Shown: positions 38,887-49,748 of the stretch, piece after piece
Position numbering within the stretch: position 1 is the first letter of the stretch
Layout of the letters: every line of letters begins with the position of its first letter
From: Eudromia elegans
Taxonomy: Eukaryota; Chordata; Aves; Tinamiformes; Tinamidae
Assembly (NCBI GenBank): GCA_003342815.1
Contig: PTEX01000235.1
Span: forward strand, 1,123,886-1,187,885
Length of the DNA stretch: 64,000 bases
Direction: 5' to 3'
Notes under the pieces: generated by a model
Told to the model about the DNA's origin: nothing
The model's database searches: none
The model's input: the letters and a program-made list of their open reading frames with translations, nothing else
Program-made: the position numbers and the translations under genes

Positions 38887-41759
38887 CATTACTACTATTG
38901 GATTATTTTTAGGTCAGATTTCATTTTAGGGTTTACTGCAATGTTTACAACATCACATCCTTTTGTTTTTTCTATTTCAGTTGTGTTCAATGTTCCATTC
39001 CATGTAGTATCAGACTGATTATCTGTGAGGATCATGAATATGCTCTTTGTTCCTTCAGATCATTGAAGATTTGAAAAGAGAAAAAAGAGACATCACAGAG
39101 ATCTCTTGCCTTTTTCCAGTATAAACATTCCAGCCATTCTTTCGTTGGCCTTTGTCTATATTTCTTCAGCCACTTTTAAGTAACAGTACCTGAGACAAAT
39201 AATGTTATGTATTTTGTAATATTTACTCACTTCCAGGCAGGTTAATATTAAATACATAGTATGCTACTATAGTATAATAAGTACTGTGATGTATTATATT
39301 CTTCCCAAGCAAAATATAATAGCAGTGACAAATGTGCATACCACATTCATGTGCTAATTTTAAATATCACCCTGTAAATCTATCCAGCTGCAGAAAGTTA
39401 TAATACAGTTGCAATATTTTTATTGACTTAACTGTTATAGGATTATTATCACCACAAAAGGAACTTTTTTCAGCACAGATGATTTTGATCTGCTGGTGTT
39501 TCTTATGATCTGTTCAAGCAATTTTCTACCCTTATGATTATTATTATTATTTGTTATTATTTTTCAATATAAAGTCTGAAGACACAATTATGCTCACATA
39601 CTGAGCATATTGTGTATGCTCACATACACATGCTATATTTCAGATATAACAGATAATAGATATTTGAATATTTCTTTAAAATATTTTACTAATTTGCACA
39701 TCTGCATAAAACCTAAGATTTAGCATTATGCTTACTTCCAGGCAAAAGCTACAGTAATTCCCGGTGTGGCTGTTCAAAATCCCACTTGTTACCTTTTTTG
39801 TATGCATGACATAACTACAAATACTGACTAATTCCATCACATTTTCTGAATTTTTTTTGCTTTTGCATTTTTGAATAATTTCATTATAACTTTAGGAAGC
39901 TAATATAATAAAAACAGCAAACAAAATGTCACCCCTAATTTATTTTCTTTTAATGATAGTTTAAATAATCTTAGGAAAAAAAATCTGATAAGTTTTATTA
40001 GTAATTATGGACTTTATCTTTTTGGAAGATCTATGAAAGGGTTTTATTTCTACCTTCAAAAGAAAATAAAAGCTTGGCTACACTGCTGGGCATGTTTCAG
40101 ATTGTTCAACAAAGGACTGCAGTAAGGCTAAAAGATGAGGAAAGATCCCAGATGAGCAAAGGCAACCTCGTTTTTCATTGTCATATCTCATTAGAGCTAA
40201 ATGACATGAATTTAAGAGTAATGTGGATTTCTTTGTGTGAGTATGCATTCTACACACAGTTGATTTGTAGTGAGACCAACTTGAAGCCTCGCAGCACCTG
40301 AACCTTTCCGGTAGTGAAAATTCCAATTTATTTTAAATACTTAAATTATGAAATAATCCCAAACTAAAAGTCCTAATATTTGGACAAATGTGTCTAGAAA
40401 TGCATTAAACAATAGGAACAGGGAAGATAAGCATACAAGTATGTGAACAAGTACCAAATAGAAATCGGTAGACGCCTGTAGAATGATGTAGTTTTAATTT
40501 TTGGTTTCAATCACCATATTTTCTTTGTAATTAACATTTGAAATTAATTATAGGATGAAATTAGCAGTAATGTTAAAGTACATAATAATATTAAATATCA
40601 CTAGAGTAGCTTCTAGACTATTGTTGCAAAAACATGTTAAATTGCTGAGCAATAGTGCTTAAATACATATAATGTCACAATTAAATTATTAACTTGCATG
40701 CTTTTGGATTATGTTAGCTGTCAGTTTAAATTTTAAAAAGTTGAATTTTGAAGAATGCAAATTACACTATAATGCAATCAAGGTAAGTGACAAGGAGATT
40801 CTACTGTGGAGTTTTTTAAACAAACAAAAATAACAAGTCTTTAGTTATCGAAGAATAAATGTTAATTCCCAGCTGCTTCAGCCCTAGATATCTTAGTCAA
40901 CTTCACTTTTCACTGTTATTTAGTTTAGATGGCTTCCTTTTACTGATATGTTTATAGTTTCTGTGCTCAAGTTTGCACAAATTGAAAACTCTACTCAGAA
41001 CACCTGGTAAGATGTTTTTTCCAGTATTACTAATGCTACAGCTCCCACTCAGCCATCAGAATCATATGAGTGCAATGTTTTTTGATCAGTACTCTACAAA
41101 TAGATCTACTATGGCCATAGGATTGACATGTAAACTAATACATCAATAAAAAGCAGATAGTAACAAGGAAAAAAAAGAATGGTGATGCATAATCATGAGT
41201 TGTCATCTCATACACATTGCATGGTGAGCCTTTGGTATTTATTAACTGTTGTTAATATAGTAAGTCTAAAAACCAAGTCAGTGCACTGAAATTGAGGTGG
41301 TGACATTAAAAAAAAAAAAGAATCTTTCATGCAGGACAGTCTCAAAAGGCTTTTAAGTTGTTAAAAAGAAAGTTTATTAACAGCTCAGTGTACTACTGGA
41401 ATGAAACTTAGCTGGAATAATAAACCTACTAGAATAAGATATCTGAAAGCTTACATAGTATATTCATATTTAAGATACTTATTCCAAGTTTCACTACCTT
41501 GTAAAAATCATGCCGATAAATCATAACTAAAACAAAGCAATCAAAATCAGTAAGTGATTAGTAGTGATGATAAGCAGCTCTAATTACTGTGTATTTTTAA
41601 ATAATTACCGTAAGATTTCAGAACAAAGTTACTATGTAAAAACAAAATATGGATTAGATTTTGATTCTCAACTACTTACCATTCTTGTGTACTATATGCT
41701 TATAACAAAGATCGCAGTTCATATGCATGAGCATGAATTGATAGAAGTGATTTACACAG

Positions 41760-42645
41760 TGGATCAGGAAACATTGTAGGATTAGGGCTAGAGTTGTGAG
41801 AAAGATTAAATCTAGAGGTGTTGTAAGGAAGTGTGTCAGAAGGTCCCCTTGTGTCACCAAAAAATGATTCCTGAGAAGAACTGCTAGTATGGACCAGACA
41901 TGGGGGTTTAACCCTAATCATAGCCCTAAAATATTGCTATACCTTTTTGGTATAGAAAAACTCCATAGGTGGCCCAGATGAGAAACTCTATCCAGTGATG
42001 ATCTCTGAGTAGCACACAACTTCCCCTAGAAATTTCTTTTGACATGCACCACAATGATGCCTCAAGACTTTCGCTTTCCATCAAATCTAACACTAAATTT
42101 TTACCGAGCACATGCAGGGTGGAAGAACTCCATGTGTTACCCCGAAGAGAAACTCCTCAGAGAAGCAATCTCTAGGCTTTTTCCAACAAATCTTCCCCTG
42201 CGGCCTGCACTCCCTACCTAACACAATTGTGGCTCTAGATTTTCTCTCAACTCTAACCTTAAATGATTTACTCAGCCCATGCAGTGTGGGAGATCCCATA
42301 AGTGGCCCAGACAAAGATGAGACACTCCCAGAGACCATGACTGGGCAGCACACAGCTTTCCCTCAGGGCCTCTCTCCATATCTATGACAATGGTGCCTCT
42401 AGGCTTTCTCTTTTTCTCAACCCTAGTCCTAACTCTAACCCTAAATATTTACATGGAACATGACAGGAGGAAGACCTCCATATGTGGCCCAGATGAGAAA
42501 CTCCTCCCAGGAACCATCTCTGGGCAGCATACAACTTCCCCTGGGGATCTCTTTCCAAATGCATCACTATAGTGCCTTTCTACTTTCTCTCAATCCTAAC
42601 CCTAACCCTAAAACATTGGACCAATAGTTGGAGGTGCAGGAGAAT
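41760..42645 (+). repeat. Degenerate tandem satellite with telomere-like CCCTAA blocks
   Basis: Four direct units start at 41961, 42128, 42294 and 42476, each with a CTCCATA/G-type start followed by (T)GTGGCCCAGA and GAGAAACTC. The spacings are 167, 166 and 182 bases. Each unit has a core like ATCTCTGGGCAGCACACAAC, then CTTCCCCT, GGTGCCTCTAGGCTTTCTCT, and a CCCTAA-derived block. The best block is AATCCTAACCCTAACCCTAAA at the end of unit 4 (near 42592-42612), and the block decays in units 1 and 2. The partial tail of a preceding direct unit occupies 41910-41960, and an inverted unit precedes it (separate entry). I do not recognise the family by name. It resembles subtelomere-type satellite DNA with internal telomeric motifs. 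Open frames on both strands inside it (42093-42572) have no sign of being genes. Confidence 0.87.
41779..41907 (-). repeat. Inverted unit of the telomere-motif satellite
   Basis: Read on the minus strand, this segment begins CCCCATGTCTGGTC (matching the CTCCATATGTGGCCCAG unit start). It continues through a diverged core and ends CTCTAGATTTAATCTTTCTC, then ACAACTCTAGCCCTAATC, matching CTTTCTCTCAACTCTAACC of the direct units. On the plus strand it therefore starts with GATTAGGGCTAGAGTTGTGA. It abuts the CCCTAA-containing tail of a direct unit at about 41908-41930, so the array changes orientation there. Confidence 0.78.
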
Positions 42646-42811
42646 TCCTTGTTTTTGCATTTTTGATCTGCTTCAATAGTTCACTACAGCTAGTTATACC
42701 ACTCCTGTAGAAAGAATACACAATGCTTTTGTGCCAGGTTTCCTCTCCCATTCTTCCATCCCATCAGTGATGCAGAGTCAGAGATGTGTACCTATGCTAC
42801 AAATTAGATCG

Positions 42812-42878
42812 AGGGGAAAAAAAGAAGAAATAAAAACAAACAAACAAACAAAAACAACAAAAAAAGCACAAACAAACA
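42812..42878. repeat. A-rich (CAAA)n low-complexity tract
   Basis: GAAAAAAAGAAGAAAT followed by repeated CAAA units and an A-rich tail. It is a simple repeat close to the right end of the satellite block. Confidence 0.85.
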
Positions 42879-45800
42879 CTGTGGTGCAACAATAATTATA
42901 TACAACTTAGATTCTTCAGCAAGTCTTCTGTGCCACATTAACAAAGTGCTTGTTTAATGAAAGCTGACTTTCTCAGTTCAGATTTATGCAAAAACTACGT
43001 GTGGGTAATCTTGGTGCAAGCAGACATCGTATCTGTCTTCCTGCATCCACCACCAAACTGAGTAAAAAAATCTGAAAAAAGACACAGTTATTTCCTCTTT
43101 GTTCAACAGTAAAGTAAACATGTATCCGTGTGGGAGGCTCACTTCCTGGAAATGTATAAATGTTTTTTCTATAAATTTGTGACTTGACTGATCTAGTTCA
43201 GTACACAGCAGCACACATACAGATTACATAGCAAAAAGAAAGTACAATAACTTCTACTGAGGATGGAAAAAAGGTTAAGAATAAGCAGGAGGAGGAAAGT
43301 AATATCTTACAGTGGTTTTAGTATGATGTTATATCATTATGCTTTGGCTCTATAACCTTTCCTAGTTCCCAGTTACCTTATGGCCATCTCCAACTGCTTA
43401 CCATTGCCTCTTTCTATCCTGAGTCCCAGGGATGATTTACCATCCCTCTGATATGCCAGCTGTTCTGCTGCAAAGGCCAATCCACAGGGTTGTGTCTTGA
43501 GCAAATCTTTTATTTAAACCTTTTAGCCTAACTTAACTCACTTTGATGAAAGTTTTGACTCAAGTAGCTCTGCTGAGAAATTTAAGTTGGTGTTAGTCAC
43601 TAGCAAGGAGAGCCAGGGATGAAAAGCTGGGAAGGGAGTTCTTCTATCAGCTTGTAAAGCATGCCTCTTCCTGCATGCCTTAAGTTTTATATGGAAGTGA
43701 TAGTCATTACTGCTCACAAAAAGCAGCTTAGTGAGTACCTGGTATGTGTGTGAAGGTGAAGAAACTCCTTCTTTGATAATTCTGGCAGATTTGATTCGGA
43801 CTGAATACTGAGGAACTGAATAGTGAGAACGTATTTTGAGACCACATATAGTCTGTGTAACACATTGCTAAGGCTGTTAGCAAAACAACATACTTAAATA
43901 TATGTCAGTGCACTTATTCATCAGACCATCAGATGAGAGAGAGGCAATCTTCATCCAGAATAAGAAAAGGTTGATTACTGTATCAGTTAAATACCTGTTT
44001 TTCTAGGTTGGAAGGTTGAAAATGTATGCTTCTGTGTTCGAACAAGTCAGGTTCTCAAGTTTCAGCAAAAATATCTATGTCTTAAAAGGTGAAATTTTGC
44101 TCACATTTTAAACAACAATAGTCTTGAATAAGTCTCTTCCCGAATAAGTCAGAAAGAGTTAGAATTTTATCACTCTTTCTTGTAAAATCATAACACAGAA
44201 TTCTCAGGAGCTTATTTGATCTATGCCCTTCCACAGAAAGAGTTTTCTGTACCTAGATCATTCATATTGTTCTAATCTGTTCTTCTAGGCATATTTAGAT
44301 ACAAATTTTTCCAATTTTCTAAATAGTCTTTTTCAGTTCAATGCTATATTGTTAGAAAAGTCAGTGTTGGGGTGTGGATCCAAAATATATAAATTTAAAA
44401 TTACAAAAGGAGAGAAGAAGGTAAACATTCAGTGGCTGAGGAACAGAAATAAATGAATACAATTTTATATTTGCATATGTTCTACTAGCCATATGTAGAA
44501 AATAAATAACTTACATAAATTTTCTAAGTACAGTCATTTTTCCAAGAGGCTGAAAAAACAGGTAAAATTTCCTTTTCTCACATTTACACTCATTCAAATG
44601 TTATCATTAAAAAGCTTTGACAATGAGATCGACCAAATAAAGGCTTAGCATCACAAGACCTTAGACTGCATAAAAGTAGCCTCTGTTTTGTACATTCACA
44701 GGCACCCAGAATCCAGCTATTTTTTTCTTGTTTTCTCTTTCTTCTTTTTTTTTTCTTTTTTTTCCGTGTGAGACTCTAATAAATCCTTCTTTTGTTCACT
44801 CAGAAATCAACATGAGCTAGGGATGTTCTTCCGTGGTGTTCTGAGAGGAATTGATCTGCATCCTCTTAAGAAGCAGAATAGCACATCCTGATCTACAGAC
44901 AGAAAATAAATAAATAAAGGCATTTGTAATAATGTAATAAAGCCAAATTCCCTTTCTTTCAAAGATCCTATTGATTTTTAGACATTTCCTTTGGATGATA
45001 GGAAACAGATTACCATGCCCTATTGGGCAACAGACCAGAGCATTCATCCTGAGAATGGAGCAGCACATATGTGGTAAGATTCATAGCAGAAGGTCTCTTG
45101 TGAGATCTTTCTGAGGCAAGAGGATCAGCGACTTGACTTTTTAGTTCCTTTCCCTTTAACCAGTACATTAATCAAGAGAGTGAAAAATATGTGAATTTAT
45201 TTTTCATTAGAGGTTATTATCAAGGCCATATATATGTATGAATTTATGTTTTCCCCAAGCTGAAAGCTCCAGTTCCCTTTAAAAAAGACAGACTATATCT
45301 TTTAAAACATTCAGAAAGTCATTTGATTTGTTTCAATGTGGGACAAAATTGAATGACTTGCAAAAGGAAGTAATATTATTAAGAATATAATTAAAAGTTA
45401 CATAATACTTAAAATAATATTTTATAAAGAGACTGTAAGTACAAGAAGCCTCTACTTACCACAGTTTTGTATGGTAAATTGGTTAAATTTGAAACACTTG
45501 GACACAAAAACAGAAGAGAATGTTAGGTGTATGTGACAAGCAACAATTCATGTTCTCAGGTTTCAGAAAAAATAAATGGTTAGCTGCTTCTGAAAAAGGG
45601 CTGTTTTGCTCACATTATGAGCAAATGACAGAATTCTTGAGAAGATCCAGAGTCTTTGACAATATGTCGTTACAGACACAGCAAATGATTCACTAGGTGT
45701 TAAATACACCAGGTTTTACAGCCTTTAGCAAAACTCATTTTACATACATTGAATCTGATTTTTTACTTTTACATTTTGCAAAACTCTGTTTAATGTGTGT

Positions 45801-47008
45801 ACACCTTTGCAGGGCTGAATCTCTCAATGAATGCTCTGCTTTAAGTATGTAGGAAATGGCTGAAAAAGATGATTTCTCCATTCCTTGCCACACTAGAAAG
45901 ACAAGCTTGTATAATTGCTTCTTGCATTCACATCAAGAAGAAAATGATGCATTGAAGGGAAGCTACAAAATAAGAAGAAAAGGAAGAGACATCGGACAAA
46001 GGAGAAAGAGTAGACATTAGGAAAACGAAGAATGGTCAGATAAGAGAGATTCCTAATGGGCTGATAGAAAAATAAAGAGCAAAAGCTTTAGAGCTAGAGC
46101 AACAGGGAGAAGAGTTAAGATCAATAATAGTGGTTTAAACCACTGGCAGAAGTTATCAATACAAAAACAAGGGAAAAATGTACAATAGGTGGCAGTAAAC
46201 ACAGTAGTTCTGTAGCTACTAGAAAATACTTCCTGACAGATCTAGAAATGAACCCATTATTTTCATATTTCTGCATTTCTTTGTTATCTAGACAGAATGA
46301 GAAGCTCACAACAATGTGTGTCTACTTTTCAGCCCTTACTGTTTGCTACAGTGGCAAGCAGTGACAGAGCTTTTTCATCATTTGGAAAAAAAGAAATACA
46401 AAAAAGGTAATCTACTCACCTGAACATCCCAGAAATGTATACTGATATTATTTGCCAGGAAACAAAAAGAACTGCTTAGAGTTCAGGTTTACAAACTGAG
46501 ATTCTGGATTGCTTCTTTTCGGAGTAACATAACAATCATGCAGACAGATTGATTTCAGACAGATTACATGTTCTATCTAATTTCTTGACTCTGCCCAGTT
46601 ATCTCTGTGGGCTTATTAAAGGACATTAATATGAGCAGCTAAGAAGGAAGAAAATGCAACCTATATTTCTGCATATCAAAAAAAGATTCAGATGGTTTAT
46701 CTTGGAATTCTGTATTTTAAATATCATTTTTCAAAGAGGGATAGAATATGTGTAGGGCATGGGAAAGCATAAATGGTCTTGAAACTGAAAATTAGTTTAT
46801 ATCTTTTTGTTTTAGTATTATAATAATTGGATAATTAAATGATGCTTAAGGAGAAATTTGAGGTACAGTTGCTACAAAAGCTTGACAGATTTTCGTTAAA
46901 TTCTAGTAATACATATTTGCATACATGTACATATATACTTCCAGGAGACAGGCTAACAGTGAAAAAAATCCTGATGTGTTCAAAATTGTTGAAATAATTC
47001 ACCAATAG

Positions 47009-47048
47009 GCCTTTTCCAGTCCTATCAAAAGAATGATTCTATGATTAG
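47009..47048 (+). mobile_element. Possible CR1 3'-end remnant
   Basis: CCTTTTCCAGTCCTATCAAA followed by GAATGATTCTATGATT resembles the last about 40 bases of CR1 3' ends (CCCTTCCAACCT..., then ATTCTATGATT). Only the extreme 3' end is recognisable and the sequence upstream is not clearly CR1, so this is either a very short 5'-truncated insertion, an old decayed copy or a coincidence. Confidence 0.45.
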
Positions 47049-49441
47049 AAATAAAAATACAAACAAAAAATGCATATTGAATGAGTTGCATAATCCAGCT
47101 TTGGATATCATTCCATATTTTCAGTCCTTATTTGAACAGACTATGGTAAATTGCATTTTTAAAAATAGATTCCATAGATCCAAAAGAAAAAAATAAAGGC
47201 ACAGAAAATAAGTTACTGTCAACATCAAGTAAGAGAAACCTGTCCAAACCAAAAACAAATACGACTGCAAGGAGGAAAAACATCTTTTCTCTTGGAATGT
47301 TTCTTAGAGTAAGAAAAAAATAAAATATGAGTCTGAAACTAAGAAGTGGGGGTGATTTCACACAAGTATGAGTCATATCATGAAAACAGTTATGTCAGTG
47401 TAACAGGAAAATATATTTTTTGTTCATTTAACTTAATACTAAGATCTTACAAGAATATGAAAAATATGAATGCCAGGGGTTTTGATTTTTTTTTTAAATT
47501 AATAAAACTTAAAATCCCAATAAGAAATACTAATGTACATATGTCATGTCTGTTATTACTTATACTCTACGCTTATTACTACTCTATGTTTTAAATCACT
47601 AAGTATTGGGCATTTACTGCAAATGTTGTAGTTATCAACACAGGCTTCTAGAAGTACTGTTTTTAAACAGAGATAAGCACTGATATATACCCTCTGCATG
47701 TGATGAAGGCTGTCTCCAAATATCTCTCCCTAGCTAAGATGTTTCAGTGGGGAGTTCAGGTTTAGAAAGAAATGCTAATGATCTCAGTGAATCCTGGACC
47801 CCCACCTATAATGGGAAAGAACTTCTCTAGCAGTTGTCAAGCATCGTACAATTCTTGGGCCTTCTATGAGACCCAAATACTTACCTAATTGAATCTGAAA
47901 ACACTAACCTGCCCAAAATCAGAATGACTGGGACTTTAGTACAGATACGGTAAACAACAGACTGATGAAAAGCTACCCAGGTATATGATGTTTCTCATTC
48001 TCCAAGTTTAAAGTCTGCACAAGTTCTCTCCTGCCCATGTTCCCAGATCTTTCTTGGGACTTTATGAAGACATGGGTGAGATTCTAATCTCGATTGCCCT
48101 TTACAGGTAGAGAGTTCTTGCTCATAGATAGAAGATATTAATTACACTCCTATTTATTGTTAAAGGATTTCATGATTTCATTCACAATTTCATTATACCA
48201 TTGTTCTTGATTTAATTTATTTTGTCACAAATTTGAAAAGTTAAAATTTTTATTGTTGTTGTTGTTTGTTTGTTTCATTTTTTTCAAGTTCTTCTGAGTG
48301 CTTCATTCCCTTGGGTATGTTCTTTGAACCCTTTTGAGTTCCAGTTTATGTCAGAAAACTCACGCTTTCAACCGTCTGGTAAACAGAGAATTCATTTAAA
48401 CCCAGCAGCTCAAATTTAGCCCCCTTTCTCATCCCCCAAGGTCATTACAGAATGAAATAAACCTAGAGTTAAAAAAAAAAATGATATGAACAGAAAAAAT
48501 AATGGTGTCTTTGTTTTTCTTTTTATCCTAAATGACACCATCATCCATAATTGTTTAGCTAGAAGGCTTACTTCACAGATTAGTAACTTATGACTGCATT
48601 TCTAAAGAGAACTAACCATGCAATTTCTTTGTTTTAAATATAAAGATTGCATTGGCAAAACATGAGTGCATTTTATTAAGTCTTGCTAAATTTCTATTAG
48701 TTCTCTCAGCTATAGATTTAACTCAACTTAAAATGAAAAATCATTACCCTCTGAAAAAACATTTCATTGCTTAAATATATAATTAATATGTGATTCAAAA
48801 TTCCTTGAATCAATCAGCCAAAGGTGACTGTGTTATTGAGGAGTGATCTGAAGGCATATGAACATGCAAGAGAATAGTGAGCTTTTGCAAATCACAGTAT
48901 AAAACAGATTTAAGTTATCTGAAGAGGAAATGCAAGTGAGAAAAGCACTGCACTTATCCTACTGTCACTGCTAGCTATATAATAGTACAGAAGATTTTTT
49001 CCTGGTCCTGAATGTTAGTACCATTATAAAGTCAAATTTTCAGGCAGACATCTTTATTCTCTTTCTTTTATTCAACAGATATATGTTGATACATCATTGA
49101 AAAATCTACTATATCGCCAAACTTGAATATGCCTGCGTGTAAAAAGATTAACACTGAAATCAATGTGTGGAAGTGAGCATTTGAGGTAAAAACTGTCAGC
49201 TATTTAATATCAATCACTGAATGGCAGTGATTTGCATGCAGTGCAATAGAAGTATTTATAATGAATATTTTTTAATTAAGTGCTGTGAATAATGAGTTGA
49301 ATGTAAATCTGTTTTTTTAATCATTTGGAAACAGATTAAAGTTCCATTTGAAAAATAAGATTCCATATTCTTGAAAAAGATCATAATATAGACAGAGCCA
49401 TTAGACAGTGTTGAGTATTAAATTCATAGCATAATTAAAAC

Positions 49442-49619
49442 TTATTTTTGGAAGAACTGAAGTTTGAATTTCAATGTCTCTCCAAAACTCTATCCTTAAA
49501 AATAGAGACATATCGAAACTGTTTAGTCTCGACATTATGCATTCTTGGCGTGTTTCTAGTCTAAGGATAGAATTTAAGAAAGAGCTTTGAAATTTAATCT
49601 TGAGTTCTTCCAAAAATAA
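49442..49619. repeat. Imperfect inverted repeat, MITE-like (about 180 bases)
   Basis: The left arm starts TTATTTTTGGAAGAACT (49442-49458). Its complement AGTTCTTCCAAAAATAA lies at 49603-49619. Pairing continues inward with AATTTCAA against TTGAAATT and CTATCCTTA (49490-49498) against TAAGGATAG (49562-49570), giving two arms of about 57 bases around a loop of about 63 bases. No transposase or other coding sequence lies inside, and no clear target-site duplication was confirmed. It may be a small non-autonomous DNA transposon or a folded inverted duplication. A structured RNA is also possible but unsupported. Confidence 0.65.
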
Positions 49620-49681
49620 ATTTTTATTATGTTATGAATTTTACACTGAATTATAGTTTTAAACAAGATCCCGGCCATTAA

Positions 49682-49748
49682 CACATTATTATTAATCATT
49701 ATTATGGTTAATAATAATCATCATATTATTATTAATCATTATTTATAA
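49682..49748. repeat. (ATT)n/(AAT)n repeat with direct and inverted copies
   Basis: ATTATTATTAATCATTAT occurs twice (about 49687 and about 49726), separated by the complementary-type TTAATAATAATCATCATA. The stretch is a low-complexity trinucleotide region with strong self-complementarity. Confidence 0.82.

Larger units (their letters stand above)
37280..41759. other. AT-rich non-coding DNA between gap and satellite
   Basis: No gene recognised. It contains the 46-base-period duplication at 38661-38746, T13 at 38752-38764, a TATATG-type repeat at about 38847-38886 and an ATT run near 39538-39560. The open frame at 38571-38912 is made of the duplication plus the T-rich and TATATG repeats. The 75-codon frame at 40074-40301 has no recognised domain. 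Confidence 0.6.
42646..49441. other. AT-rich non-coding DNA, no gene recognised
   Basis: No supportable gene. Content includes the CAAA tract at 42812-42878, a T-rich stretch near 44740-44764 and a short CR1 3'-end remnant at 47009-47048. Open frames such as 42984-43214 (minus), 44817-45068 (minus) and 47128-47376 (minus) are short, lack recognisable motifs and are probably chance. Confidence 0.58.

Noticed and set aside
42093..42572. Overlapping open frames on both strands (61-91 codons)
   Set aside because: They lie wholly within the tandem satellite units and are opened by its higher GC content. They share no feature with proteins.
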